DNA from: Acanthopleura granulata
Lineage: Eukaryota; Mollusca; Polyplacophora; Chitonida; Chitonidae
DNA: 64,000 nucleotides
NCBI GenBank assembly: GCA_016165875.1
Contig: JABBOT010000001.1
Span: 39,298,252 to 39,362,251 of the forward strand
Reading direction: 5' to 3'
A program made the position numbers and the translations under genes. The notes beneath the pieces are model-generated. The model worked only from the letters and a program-made list of their open reading frames with translations, was not told the DNA's origin and did no database searches. Shown here piece by piece: positions 1-12,847 of this stretch (the stretch's first letter is position 1; each line of letters begins with the position of its first letter).

Positions 1-619
1 TAAAAAGTTACGTCAGACTTAAATCTGAATGCAAGTGTCAAGTTATAAACCATGCAGGCTAAATATAACACAAAGATTATGTAACATAATATCTTCTTTT
101 ATAACAGCAACATTGGCATATTCACAAAAGCCACTTTGTTGCAACAAGGAGCAGAGGCTGACATACAGTTGTCTATAAGCATGTATATACATCTATATAT
201 GAATGGCCTAACTAGTTTTCCCCAAAATTCCGTTGGCATCCGTCACACTGCTTAACCTCTGTATAAGCCACGTCATAACAGGTGTATGGCAAAGTGAACT
301 ACGTAATCTGTGTTCAGCGTAAAGGATTCCGGGCGCCGCTCTTTTTAGAACCGTTCTTGTGCCGTCCATTTCCTTCTTGGCTCGCCCGCTGCGTTAATTC
401 CTGCTGTCCCGACCTTTACCCATGTGAGCGACGTCACGCGCCGTCTGTGAGAGGCTTCCAGTCGTGTTACCCTCGGCTTTAAGCAAGTGAACAATTTCCA
501 CTGGAATCTATATTTTAAGGCGTAACAGGACAGGTCGGCTGCTTTTAATCTACCTGTAATCCAGTCACAGGTTATGCAGAACTGTCAGATGACAAGGGGA
601 AAGCGCCAAGGCTAACGGT

Positions 620-805
620 TCACTGGATCATATCCATAGCCTCTCTCTTACGCCACAAACCCTTCTTCCTTAAAAACTCCACATAGGCTTCCGTTTTCAG
701 CGGATTACCTCGAACCTGCGGGATCAGAAAACGCGCCATCGCCGAGTTGTTAATAATGACATCTCCGGTGACAGTCCGTCCCGTGATGACACCACCTAAG
801 CCCAT
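620..805 (-). CDS. Unrecognised 61-codon ORF or terminal exon
   Basis: ATG at 805, TGA at 622-620. The product starts MGLGGVITGRTVTGDVIINN and contains FLIPQVRGNPLKTEAYVEFL and RKKGLWRKREAMDMIQ. It is GC-rich compared with its surroundings and has a protein-like mix of residues. A CTATATAAG on the same strand at 882-874 could be a TATA box about 70 bp upstream. It could also be a last exon, with TTAG near 800-797 as acceptor. I recognise no family. Confidence 0.35.
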   Translation of the reverse strand: MGLGGVITGRTVTGDVIINNSAMARFLIPQVRGNPLKTEAYVEFLRKKGLWRKREAMDMIQ

Positions 806-2522
806 CAACAACCTCTATCCCCTCCCCCCTTCCAACGCCCACGACGCCTCCCCCTCCCCCCCTCCCGCATTTTCTTATATAGCAGTCAGATAACACACGG
901 GGTCAATACATTGATGCAGATGTGTGCACAGATATTACTCCGATGAGCCTGTGTCACTTACCATCCGTAGTCAGATACCATCTGTACCTCTGCCCTCGAG
1001 TGTCATAGCTCAAGCCCTTAAGGGGTTGTTCCTGCCTCGTAGACTATACAGGTATATATGTGTGCCTCAACTGAAGTGTGTCCCGTATACACCCACCTCT
1101 TAACGTTCTAGACCATAGGTCAATCGGTGAACTATAGAGTCTTCACGGAAACTGTCTTGTCTTTTTAAACATATAATTCTAGTTTAATGAAGTCAGGCTT
1201 TAAGCATAGAACCAAGGCAGGAATAGTAGGCTGACGGTATACGTCCTAAATCCGATGTGTAACGAAGATGAAATGTACAAAAATCTACTCTCGAGATTTG
1301 TTGTATCGACAACGTCAGAGGGTGGAATTTTGTCGTGCTGGCTAGTGGGATAAAAGATAACAAACTCTATCTCATACAAGTTGTATACCTTAAAAATTTC
1401 TACAAAGATCGGTTGATAATTAACGCATTTCAATTTCTCTCTACAGGTCGGTGTTACTGATCGCGCCATGATTAGGGTTATATGTAAACGTGGCTTTACT
1501 GTGTATAATGTGCCCAGAATTTTGTACATGCCACCTGGAATACGTAAATATATGATATAGTTCCGGTATTTGAATTCAACCTCTGGCTATATTAATGGGC
1601 TGTAGGCCTACCTGGTATAGAAACAAATTCACACACACGCGCATCCAAAGAATGATCTTTCTGATACTGTGCTTGAATACCTACAGCGGATATTCCGTCC
1701 AACCACTCAGAAGTAGTTGCATTCTAGTTGTTGTATATCGTGGTAATCTTATAATTCTGCACTGTAGTATATATATCGTGATGTGCGACTTTGTTTGAGG
1801 GACTAACACTACGTATTTTGCACCTTAACACCTTGAATATTCACAAATTTTATATAATAGTGTAAATTAACTGCTGGCTACTTTTAGTTTCCATCGTGAT
1901 AAATAACAACACATACACCTTTGTTCTGTTGACTAGGTTCAAGGAAAAAATGTGGTCCTTCTCTGAGGTGCCACGTGCAACGTACGTAACATAAAAAGGC
2001 GGAAAACAGTTTGGGAAGCACGTGTCCAGTGCTGATACGCTTTCTCTATTTTCTGAAAAGTTATTGTTTCTTTTCATCAAAGCACACCCATAAAGAATGT
2101 ATATTCCGGGAAATTTTATTTCTTCATGTTGTAGTCAGAACAAGAGATAAGTCAGTTGAGAGATTTGCAGTCAAATCAATCACTCAGTCAGTATATGTTG
2201 TAATCAATCAGTCAGGCACCTTGATTGCAGAGATCATTCGCTCAGTCCACGAATGAACAACTGGCAGATTGAATGAATGAACGTATTTAAGAATTAATCA
2301 AAACTAGCGACGAGTCAGTTAGCAAGCACAAGACAAGAATCCATACATCGATCTTATCTGTGTTAATCAACTGATCAGTCAGTCGGACATAACCGGTGAT
2401 TGTGAAGTACCTTCAAGATCGTTGAGACTCGTCAAAACTGCGGAAGACAGAAGACACTTGAGTTATTTATTTTTGAGGATTTGATCAATCTCTTCCAGTC
2501 ATCACAGGTAAGGGTTTATCTA

Positions 2523-3011
2523 TCAGATCTGCCTGGGTAATACGGGGGGTGCGTGAGACGGGTCATAAATCATGACAATGTAGCAAAACACAGGCAGATT
2601 TCGATTATTTATCAGTGTCCACTGTCCAGACACAAACTCCCGCACAATGGCCACCGCCAAAATAACCTTTGACATTTCACCTCTGGGCAGGAGGAAGGGT
2701 GGTTTTCGAAAAGGTGTCAATGGGGCAGTGAGGCTACCCAAACACCTGGGTGTCGACTGTGATTGAACAGGACTGTTCGGACCGCGGTAATATGCCAAAT
2801 TCTCACCCATTGTGCCTGTTACAGGTAACCAGTTGCTGATTGTTCTCAGACACAATGGTACTTCATCTTTACCATCCATTCGCCTCAGAACGCATTGTTC
2901 CCAGAAGTGATCTGAAATTCTAACATGCGTGCCATGTACAGCCCCATGCGGTAGCCGTGTCATTGGTTTGGATGAATCCGAGAACCATTTGTCTCTCAGA
3001 AGAACGATCAT
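2523..3011 (-). CDS. Unrecognised 162-codon ORF
   Basis: ATG at 3011. The product starts MIVLLRDKWFSDSSKPMTRL and ends DPSHAPPVLPRQI, without signal peptide, membrane segment or known motif. The plus strand also has a short frame from 2646 with a good start context (MATAKITFDISPLGRRKGGF and on to a TGA). Both cannot easily be real; either could be an exon of an unknown gene or chance in a GC-richer patch. Confidence 0.2.
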   Translation of the reverse strand: MIVLLRDKWFSDSSKPMTRLPHGAVHGTHVRISDHFWEQCVLRRMDGKDEVPLCLRTISNWLPVTGTMGENLAYYRGPNSPVQSQSTPRCLGSLTAPLTPFRKPPFLLPRGEMSKVILAVAIVREFVSGQWTLINNRNLPVFCYIVMIYDPSHAPPVLPRQI

Positions 3012-3264
3012 GAAAGAAAAGAGAGCAAAAAAGAAAAGAAAAACATCAACAATACTGTTTCAGGGAAAACAGCGGCCGTATATACCTGAATAATGGACAA
3101 AGCTTGGGCAGGTCCCAACTTGAAGTAAATAATCGGAGTCCCGAGGGATCGTTGTCTTGTCGAACAAATCTTACCAGCACGAATTTTGATAGAGATGTTT
3201 GGGACAGGAGGTGTAGGACAGCCATTTTGACAAACCCGCCGACAATACCAACGGTAATTAAGCC

Positions 3265-3537
3265 ATGGAGGTGCGAATATTCTTGAACCTTGACTGCCCG
3301 TACAACGAACTTAGTCCAACAATACACGTACCGCTATACCTGGAAACTGGACTCCATGAAAAGATTATACGACCTGTCCATACAGTAGCTAACACCCTGC
3401 AATCAACTATACAATCGTTATTAAGTACCAGCCATTTAAGGCCGGTTGGACAAGAGACAATCCATATACGATACCTTATAAGTGTTATTCTTGTGTTCTG
3501 TAGTAAAAGAAAGCGCCAAAGTTCTGAGTTTAAATGA
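3265..3537 (+). other. Unrecognised 90-codon ORF, doubtful
   Basis: Starts MEVRIFLNLDCPYNELSPTI and ends RKRQSSEFK. The opposite strand is open over the same stretch. No motif is seen. It is listed because it is one of the few composition-balanced frames in the left 20 kb. Confidence 0.15.
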
Positions 3538-3657
3538 TGCGTCATATCGAATCAGTCAGGACAAAGAAATAATAACAGCTCTGTTTTCTGCAGTGGGAGC
3601 ATTGGACATGAATAGCTATATTCCTATTATAATAAAACCACACGTCACGGTGATTTC

Positions 3658-3709
<52 letters not shown>
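3658..3709. repeat. (TA)n microsatellite
   Basis: About 25 perfect TA units. Confidence 0.98.
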
Positions 3710-3711
<2 letters not shown>

Positions 3712-6700
3712 CGTCTTCACTTCAAGGTGCCAATGTCTCGAACCAAAACAACGTAGGAAACAACTGTAACCACCATAGAAAGTCTATAAGTTCTTTGGCT
3801 AAGGGATTAACTTTACATTCTCATTCTTTTCGGTCTAACCTATAGGTGACCTAAGCATTATTGTTTTAAGCAGTACGTTGTTATGGTTCTCGGATCAGCT
3901 GGTCAGGTAATTATGGAAATATAGGGATAATCTGGGTTGTGCAAGGTATTGGTTTTCTATCATGTAACGCCGAATGGAATATAAAGCCATTTATAACAAA
4001 GGTGTGCACCAAGATTAAAAATGATTGAGATTATTAAGTCACAATTATTAAGCAAATCTGTGATAACGTGTTGTTCAAAATAATACACTGTGTTGGATTT
4101 GTACCCTCCATATACATGTTTTACATGGAATGTGTCGTTTCTTTTTTTTTTCAACAACGTAGAGATTATTCACTTATACCATTACAGAGACACAAAAGTG
4201 TGGAATGCTCCTTTATATTCTGTACCAGTTTACTTGCCTTTTGTTGTAGTAATTAGTTGGTCCACGTTCAACAAACCATATACATAATCATCGAAGGTAG
4301 CTTCGGAGGAAGGCATGCAACCTATTTTAAATGAAGGATGAATTGTTGACCTTGATAATGGGTATTTTCTCAATGAAAAAGCCCTGCATGATCATTATAC
4401 CAACTGATGAACCGTGAAAGCCCTTCGTACAAAATTTGTTTACTTTTCGGCAAAGAAAGTTATCGCTTTGGAATTCCAGTTCATGGCCGAATCGGTCAAA
4501 CGACTGGGTGGGCCACATGATATCAGGGTACGGCTAAAGTGACAAACAGCGCCTAAACGTTGTTTTCATAACACCCGACGTAGCCTGAAGATAACTAGGT
4601 TTAGTCTCAAGACGTGCGGAGGTTGTCGGAAGGCTGTCAGGGAGTGGTCAGTTTGCAGAGACAACCAGCACTGGTCAACCAACAACCCACCGGTGTTAAT
4701 AACAAGCTTGGAAAATCCGAGTGTTGTCTGGATCACGACTTAATGACAGTCATGAACCATCCGCCTCGCCGAAATAGTTCGCGTCTTAAATAAACTGAAT
4801 TTTTGTTTGTCTTGTGGTTATCGTATATTGGTTAGGCGACAGTTTTGGGAGGTGAAGGGATTGTGTGAAGTTCTAAAGTAGCCAGGTATATGACTCTACA
4901 GTCTTGGTAATAACTCTCTAGTCCTGTCCCACGCTTAGCCGTGCGAAAAGGAACAGACAGTAACCACCCGCGTAACACTATCCGCAAATACAGCGGTGAG
5001 CCAAGAGTTTATTCTACACGGGACCGACATGTTTGCAACGTTGTAATAGCAGCAATGACCACACAATGGTATTGGTCAATGAGAACTGACTGCTGCCCAT
5101 CAGAACGGTCCCCATGACCACTCGGTCAAGCGTGACTTTGCGGGTCATTAATTTTTCCAGCCTTGACCACCGGCCCTGTCGCCATGATAACTCATATGCT
5201 TGAAAACTTTATGTGTTCCTTTCGGTTCAAGAAAACACTGATATATTCAATTATTTGATTTGGGCTCTAATTTCATAACAACAGACAGCCAATCGTCACT
5301 GCCGTGGAGCACACTGTACATAATATCTAGTGAGAAACGGAGCATGGACGGAGCCAAAGACTGCAATGACCTTTTCACCCATATACCATACTGACTGATG
5401 AACAACTATACATACATTGGAATTTATTTTCTTATTTATTGTCAATTTTTTTCTGTATTAACTTTTTATTAAGCACCACACACTACTATAAGAAATAACA
5501 GGTGCGCGAAAGGGAAATATTTCAAATGAGGACATAAATGGTAGCTAAGTTAAAATAATTTGCTACCGAAAAAATTGGACTTTAATTAAGCCCACAAATT
5601 ATTGCTAGGCAAACCATGCGAATAATACCAAACAAGGCTCGGATACAGTGTATGTATGAAACAGGGATAATCCCGCACAATTGATCTTGGAAGGTGAAGG
5701 TCATTGGCGTTTTTAAACAGCGGTTATTCCGTCAATAAAAGAATTAAGTTGTCAAGTAGAAATAATCTTCACTGGAATGTGTTGTCGAGGAGTATATACA
5801 TAAAACTATAACACCCTCATTAAGTGGATTTAATTGTCGCTACTAAATACATTCCAAGCCCTAAGCCTATACCATTTCTACTTGACTGGTGCACAGACGC
5901 GCGTTGTTTAGAGGAAGGGGGAAGTGCTTGAGGCTATAAGAATAACGTATTTGGTAGAGATTTAGTCGTTGTATTTCATTGACGTCCACTTTTGCTGTTA
6001 CTATGAATGACTTGCAGGTATATGTCCGTTCAGAGATCGGCTCACTTTTGTTCCTTCCTACTGAAGTGAGTAAAACATGCAATGGAATACAGTGAAAACA
6101 ATTAAAAGGGAAACAAAAATTTTGATCAACTGAATTTAATACATGTTAATGATCCTTATGTATGCTAATTACATACATACTTTGCAAAATGTTTGCACCA
6201 CAGGAGTTACAAATTACAAATTCTTGCAAAGCCGTTATCCCTCACTGCACGGAGAGGAATGTTATATCAATTGCCATCAACAGCCTTAAACTAGATGTAT
6301 CTTTAAAAGCTTGGAATACAACAACAGTCTATAATCATGGAGTTACCATTCCTGTATATAAAGGGGAACCTTTCCCGCCTAAATTGTATCGGGCCTAACC
6401 TGTGAAGTCATTTGTACATTCCTGCATTTGCGGCGAAGGACTTGTGGTCATACTGGTTAAGACTGTTCTCACGCATTACAAGACAACAATGGTCAATCAC
6501 ACTTGGACCCGAATCGCCATTGCCCGGAAAAAGGCTCCCCTTGTTGAGTTTTGACACAACTCAGATAAGACAGACTGGAGCGTAATGCACATTGTCAAAA
6601 TACAGTCTTCCTCATGACAAATCTCGCAACATTCTCAGCAACTGCTACGTCATTTCTGTTCCGTGTTATAATTGTTTTTATATCTGAGAATTCTTTTCAT

Positions 6701-8529
6701 GGTATGCTGTGACATTTTTCTGATATTAGGCACTTCCGCTTATTTTATCACGTAACGACTGAGTTAGACCACACAGATTTCCGCCCCTTTACATCACTGT
6801 ACTTAACCTGTGGCTTAGATAAGGCCGTGTTTTCCTCAAATGTTACCAACACTTGTGTGTGTTATCGCCTTTTTGTCAAAACCACACTAAAACAGCGATC
6901 CTTACACGGGTGACATTGCATATGATTGTGGATCATTCCGAGCCCTGTGATACGAAACTCCACCATGTCTTGAAATTGCTTGACAACTGATGTTGTATGA
7001 CTACTATATTTGCAAAAGAACACTTCATTTACGAGAAAAGAGCAGTTAATTAACTTCAGTTAATTAAATGAACGCAGCGATATGGTTTAGTGCATAGATG
7101 GTTGTTTCTTAATTGACAAGAATTCCAAAGAAACGACAATGTTGAAAAATGCAAAGACCAATTTATTCATTAAAATAACATGGCACGTATGGTTTTCTAA
7201 AACAGTTGCTATTCTCACATCAACTGACGGAAAACTGACAAGATGGCGCATTTCACCTGTTACGTGTCACCATTTATCAACTATCACAGCGTCATCGCTG
7301 TTCTGGTTTTACCGTCAATGTTGTGGTCTTTCATAGAATTAAATAACTGACCAGGTACACAAGAATACAATATAGAATATAATCGTACAACTACGATTGA
7401 GGACAACCACACTTAGAATACGTACATTTTTGTAGCCAAGAGAAGTCCACTGATGTAGAATGCAAGTTGTTAAAAAAAGTTGCATCCATATCTGCCTTTT
7501 ATGAACCCACGATTATGATATCTTTTAAAGTCGGCAGGAAATAATTCCGGCTGTTTTGTGACGTCATATTTCAGGCTGATTTCCAATGGCTGAGATGAAA
7601 GTTATCATATGTGGTTTTGTCACGATATCTGTTGATATGATTTTGGTTCGGTGTCCTAGGGTGGCCGTAGTGGATCAACTGGCGCGGGTCATCATCACCC
7701 CGGATCAAACTAGACGCCGGCGGCGGATTACCTGGTCGCTTTGATCACGTCACGACCGGTGTAATTTCAAACATGACTCAGTCATAATACTGATCAAAAG
7801 TAATTCTGTGATAAAGCCATCGATATCCTATTGGAATTACCCAAGACATAACAACAGATTGTAATGACACTGCCTAAAATAGCACGCGTCTTTGACGAAG
7901 ATCAACGATGAGAAAATTGATGAAATGACGAACCACAAAGCTTCGGAATTGCTGCGTATTTTCTTCTTGTTTTTTTTTCAAACAGGCTCTCCCATTCATA
8001 ACGATCAACTGAATTCGTCATCATCGCGGTGTACGAGCACGAAGAAACTTTCCCATGGCAATCTATGTACATTATTATGTGCTCCCAGTGATGACTTCTC
8101 TGTACTGCCTCTAGCTATGTTTGTTCTATCTATACCTGACTCTCACTCAAACTCACACTAATACCTTCATAATGGCACCTTTATCGAGTCGCCTACACCA
8201 GTCATGTTTTCGGACAATTCACAATGAACCAACTATAAAACGTGTGACTTATCACAATTTCGGTTCGACTACAAAAGACGAGAATGTGCAATAGGAGCGG
8301 GGCAGATGTGGCGATAGAGGGCCATTGTCCAGTGATAATACCTGATTTACGGCCTGAGATCAAAGTCTTCTCACCTGACACTCACCTGTCCGTCACGTCC
8401 AGGTTATATAGGTAAACACAGCAAATTAATCAGAATGTTGACTTAAAGGGACAACTTGAACCCATATATAAATATTTTTGTTAACGTTCGAAATGGCTTC
8501 GAATAGGGGGAGAAAATTGATCATATATT

Positions 8530-8890
8530 TTGAGGCCATGCAAAACTTCATATAGTTGGACACCATTAGTTGTCCCTCTTGTGGTCGAAGGACAGTTCTG
8601 TAAAGTCAATTTATTAACAAAATGTCTTTGATGTCAGGAAACAGTCGAATACCGCTGGTAGCTCTACTTAAAGTCAAGAAACACTTTTGAATGGTCGGAC
8701 ACCTTTTGTCGTTTGTTTTGAGGTCATGGGACAGCTTGGAATAGTCGGACAACGTGGGTCGCTTGCCTGAGGTCAAGAAAAACTGTTGAATAGCCGGGTA
8801 CTGATTGTCGTTGGTTTTGAAGTCAAGGAACAGCTTGGAATAGTTGGACACCCTTGATCATTTGCACTGAGGTCAGAAAACACTTTACCA
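8530..8890. repeat. 49-50-bp degenerate tandem repeat
   Basis: About seven units starting AGGTCATGGGACAGCTTGGA and containing ATAGTCGGACA. A minus-strand 81-codon open frame lies inside and shows the same period. Confidence 0.85.
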
Positions 8891-9349
8891 TGATAGATTA
8901 TCATGAGATGTTAGCATAAGGCTTTGTGATCATGGTTTAGGCGATGCGGCGATGGGTTTCCATCAAGCGAGTAGTCATCACGGTCAGCCTTTTTTCATGA
9001 ATATGATAGGTCTATATCTTTATCACTTGTCGAATGTTGCTAAACCTCCATGGCAGTGATATTTTTTAGTTTAAATAACGCTGCGCAAGCAGGCTTCAAT
9101 CCAGTTGCAGCGGGTTTAATGTTTCTATTCAGCTGGCAGGCATTTAACGATGTAATAATGAATTAACGGTAAAGCGGGGCTGTTGTGTAGTAATATAAAG
9201 GCGCATCTCTTTCAATCGCCATAGGGCACAAGAGGTGTACGTTTAAACCGGGCATTGGACATGCATGGAATTTGTTGATTCCCTCCCTTTTACTGCTTGA
9301 CGTGCCTTGGTGACAATAAGCAGTAAATCACGCCTCTTGTGGTCGTTTC

Positions 9350-9487
9350 CACAGCCTAACGCTCGCTGAAAACCACTTATTTTCCACCAGTATGGTGTAC
9401 ATATCTGTTGCACACTATGGAAAGTTTGTCTTTAACTTGCCTAAGGTTGGTGGGCGTTTTTCTCTCTTGGCCCCACATATGCAGGAC
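9350..9487 (+). mobile_element. Third SINE-like family, copy 2 (partial)
   Basis: TTTTCCACCAGTATGGTGTA, GCACACTATGGAAAGTTTGT and AACTTGCCTAAGGTTGG run parallel to 14690-14780. The tRNA-like head is not clear. Confidence 0.6.
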
Positions 9488-10269
9488 CACCGTCAATTCG
9501 TTTAATTAAATAATTCTTCAGTATGGCGCTAAGCAACAATTGGTACGAATATATGAATCAGTGTATATATCCGTATTTTAATGCGGGGTTCAGTAATATT
9601 GTACAAATAGTGCATCGTTTCTCTTACAATTTTTCATATACAATCAAATGGCAAGTACGATATGTTTTATTACACCGAGAGAAAGCTGAAGAAAAAGAAA
9701 AAGTTATGATCTGCTCTGCTGAAGCCCTAAATTGCTGGACTTCCACGCCGTTGCTAAGTGAGAAAGTCATCGTCCGACTGTTTACCATACCAGCAAGTGG
9801 ACGTTAGAGAGCGGACCAAGGGAGATAAAGTTCTAGAATAAGAGCACGAGGCCGTTGGCTATTGGCGCGTGATCGTTGTACATATGTTATGCGGAAAATC
9901 ATGTCACCGTGTATTGACCAAGGAAAAGTATTAACTTGTGTGACATCATAATTTATTATTTACACATCAGTGAAATCCCAGGGATTCCTCCACTGATAAA
10001 AGTGACATCTTCACTTGTTAGATATCACTTTTGTTATTACATTCTGATATTACTGCTGGTGGCCTTGACCCATCATCTAGATGTCGTGGCGTCGAAAATG
10101 AAACAGTTTGTTTTTATGACGTTCTAATCAGAGCTCACGGGGATGACGTCATAATACAAGTCTAGTCAATTGTTATATTCCGACGTCACGCAAAAAGATA
10201 AGGCATCATTCCTGACGTCTTTAAATACACCAAACCATGACATTGTTAACGTATAAATAATAAATAGAA

Positions 10270-10416
10270 TATTGCACAGTGATGGTTGAACACCATAAAT
10301 ATTGTTCTCGGGAAAGGTGGAGATGATAACGCACGAGACGCGAAGTGTCGAATGCGTTATCATTTCCACCTCTCACTCGAACAATATTTGTGGTATTCAA
10401 CCATCACTGTGCAAAA
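10270..10416. mobile_element. Foldback (inverted-repeat) element A
   Basis: Left arm 10270-10333 (starts ATTGCACAGTGATGGTTGAA) and right arm 10353-10416 (ends CCATCACTGTGCAAAAT) are near-perfect reverse complements, about 63 bp each with a loop of about 20 bp. This is typical of a MITE or foldback unit. Confidence 0.85.
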
Positions 10417-10507
10417 TCCTCTATAGACTTTAGCCCGCATCAGACTGGACAGTCACGGTCAAGTGACCAACGCGTATAACAATACTGTGCAGCAGATGTT
10501 ATATGCG

Positions 10508-10912
10508 TCTGATGACTTAACAGTAGGGGGAACGCCATGACTTAACAGTTACAATGTGACACAACAATGACACCAACGAAATAACGAAAAAGAATGTTGA
10601 ATGAACATTGTCAATAACGTTATGACGTCATAATTCCCATATCACTGCTTGGTAATTCAAAGCTTCTCTACGCGACAGGAAATTACTGTTGAAGCGTGTT
10701 TTTTTTTTCTTTTCAAAAAACAAATTTCAGCGTAGTTTTTAGAGTCTTCCGCGGGAGAAATTTGTTGCATGGTTACTGAGTGAAAGGATATGAAACTATA
10801 TGGGGTCTGTAAGCCTCATACGCTAACGCCTCGCCCAATATGAGACTCACAGACCTCATATAGTTTCGTTTCTTTTCACTCAGTAACCATGTAACTAATA
10901 ATACGATCTTAA
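10508..10912 (+). mobile_element. Dispersed repeat, copy 1 (with hairpin end)
   Basis: Matches 47266-47613 in order: TCTGATGACTTAACAGTAGG, AACGCCATGAC, AATAACGTTATGACGTCATA, ATTACTGTTGAAGC, then CACTCAGTAACCATGTAACT and AATAA. No ORF of transposase type is seen, so it is probably a non-autonomous DNA element. Confidence 0.75.
10768..10891. mobile_element. Foldback (inverted-repeat) element B
   Basis: Arms of about 53 bp: CATGGTTACTGAGTGAAAGG at 10768 and CTTTTCACTCAGTAACCATG ending at 10891, loop about 18 bp. It lies within the repeat shared with 47266-47613. Confidence 0.85.
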
Positions 10913-12181
10913 TGCGAGAAAAGCATTGCACCTTGTGTCTCTCTCGTGCACTTTCCTTAACAGACATCACATCAAGTTGATAATAGTGAACTTAAAAGTT
11001 ATGAAGTGGATGAAATTCACGCTACCCATAGATATAGATTAGATTGAGAGCCCCGCCTACGAGATTGTTTTGGAAGAAATTAATTTTTATGTCACATCAA
11101 AAGTTGTTTTCACGTTTCCTTTAATTTACGCGCTGATATTTTCCTTCTTCATATTAAATTGTTTGAGAATGGAATGTGCCATAACTGAAAGCTGTACGCA
11201 AACAGGTTTGTTGGCCATAATATGTTGCGATATTAAAACTCCTGCATGTCGTACCGGCACGTGATATTTTTACTGACTGACAACAGTGAATGGAACCCTG
11301 AATTACGTAACATTAGTGACCTTCAGGAACCATTCAAATTAATGAGCTTCCCAGAATAAGACGCAGCAAACACCCGTGGTGTTGTCCATATCTGGCTGGC
11401 TCCATATCCAGCAGGTGTGCGTGTCACTTCGCGCAATCAGCGGCGTCATTGTTACGGCCATTACGTTTTTGTATATGTGTACATTTCTCTATTTGACGTG
11501 TCAGCGATCGCTTTACACCTGCAAAAAATAACTATCAAACCATGCAAAATGTCAATAAGCCTATTCGTGTACAACTTCACTAGATAAAGCGGGTATTGTT
11601 TGTGCTTGCTCAATATTACATGCCTGATATAAAACAACTAATGCATTTTGCACACATTTGCTATCATCGAGTAAATATTTATGTAGCGGGGAAACGCTAA
11701 TATGGACAGAGGACCCTGAAGAAAGACATTATTGTTTATCATGACTTACTTTCTCACCCTATTTTTACGTAAGAAATATACAGACTACTCTAAACAGGTT
11801 CATGACTCACCCACCATTAATATTCAGAGAATGTTGTTATGGTGACCAATTCAAAACGACTATCATATTTTCTTACATTCTTCATAATCACACCCATGCC
11901 ACGTGTAAACGCCGTGCTGTAAAGTCTAGTGGAGCGCAGTCTTATGACAGTAAAAACAACGACCAAGTTTATCGACACCTAGACTATTGAATATATGTCT
12001 CTGAGTCCACTTGGGTCACACAAGCGATCTTCCCACTGACTTGCTCATACATCTAGAGACTATACTATCCATCCGACATCAACCGCATTGTGGCGCTGTC
12101 AAGGCCCCTTATAGTGCATCGCATTGTTTCCTTTTCGCCTGCCCTTATTTTACAGAAGCCTTGGTCAGACTTAAAGTAGAA

Positions 12182-12847
12182 TCACATGTGCGTTTTCCTC
12201 TTATAGCTGTTGAAAATTTGTTCCTCGGTGTTTTCTTTGTTGTTAACAAAGTTGAACGAGTCATATTTTTCAACAAAATAGATTGCAATACACATAAGTG
12301 TGACGTTGCTTTTAAAAATCCATTCTTTTGTCCAGAAAAGACCTCTCCAGAAAAAACTTAACCGCACAACACACTGCCCGCAATAAGTTCTCAGTCTATG
12401 GAAAAGATCTATACGCACAAAAGGCAACCGTGTATCTTTGCTCAAAGCCAACTCCAAAAAGACCTCCATAGAAAAGGTAACCACGAAGTTTTCCTCAAGT
12501 AGAGTCTTCTCCTGAAAAAAAATCTCAGAAAGGCACCCACAAAACTCAAGGTACTCCTCATTACAGCACTCTCTTGAAATGATCTCCATGAAAAAGGCTA
12601 CAACCCTCTTCACAAAGATCTTACTAGAAGAGATAGCCAAGAATCCTCTCTCCAAGCCATCTTGAGATAAGATCTCCACTGAAAAGGAAAAGGCGGCACC
12701 ACCTCTCACAGCCCTCTTCAAAAAAGACTTATAGGTGGTTACCAAAGAAAGGGTAACCAAATAGTATCTCTTATCCACTGAGACTCCCGCAGCAGTGATA
12801 AACCAGTACAAGTGTCCTGAGGAATCTGCCAAGTGTGTCATCGACAT
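12182..12847 (-). other. Unrecognised 221-codon open frame, probably not a gene
   Basis: Longest open frame of the window, starting MSMTHLADSSGHLYW. It has no domain I recognise and is rich in F, E, S and V. Repeated segments of the type FSVEI, FFMEI and FSMEV mirror the underlying DNA repeat. The read strand is pyrimidine-rich, which lowers stop frequency. A true gene is possible but unsupported. Confidence 0.2.
12330..12740. repeat. Degenerate purine-rich tandem repeat
   Basis: Motifs like GATCTCCATGAAAAAGG recur near 12461, 12581 and 12671, with CTCTTCA blocks between. Strong purine bias on the plus strand removes stop codons from the minus strand. Confidence 0.5.
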
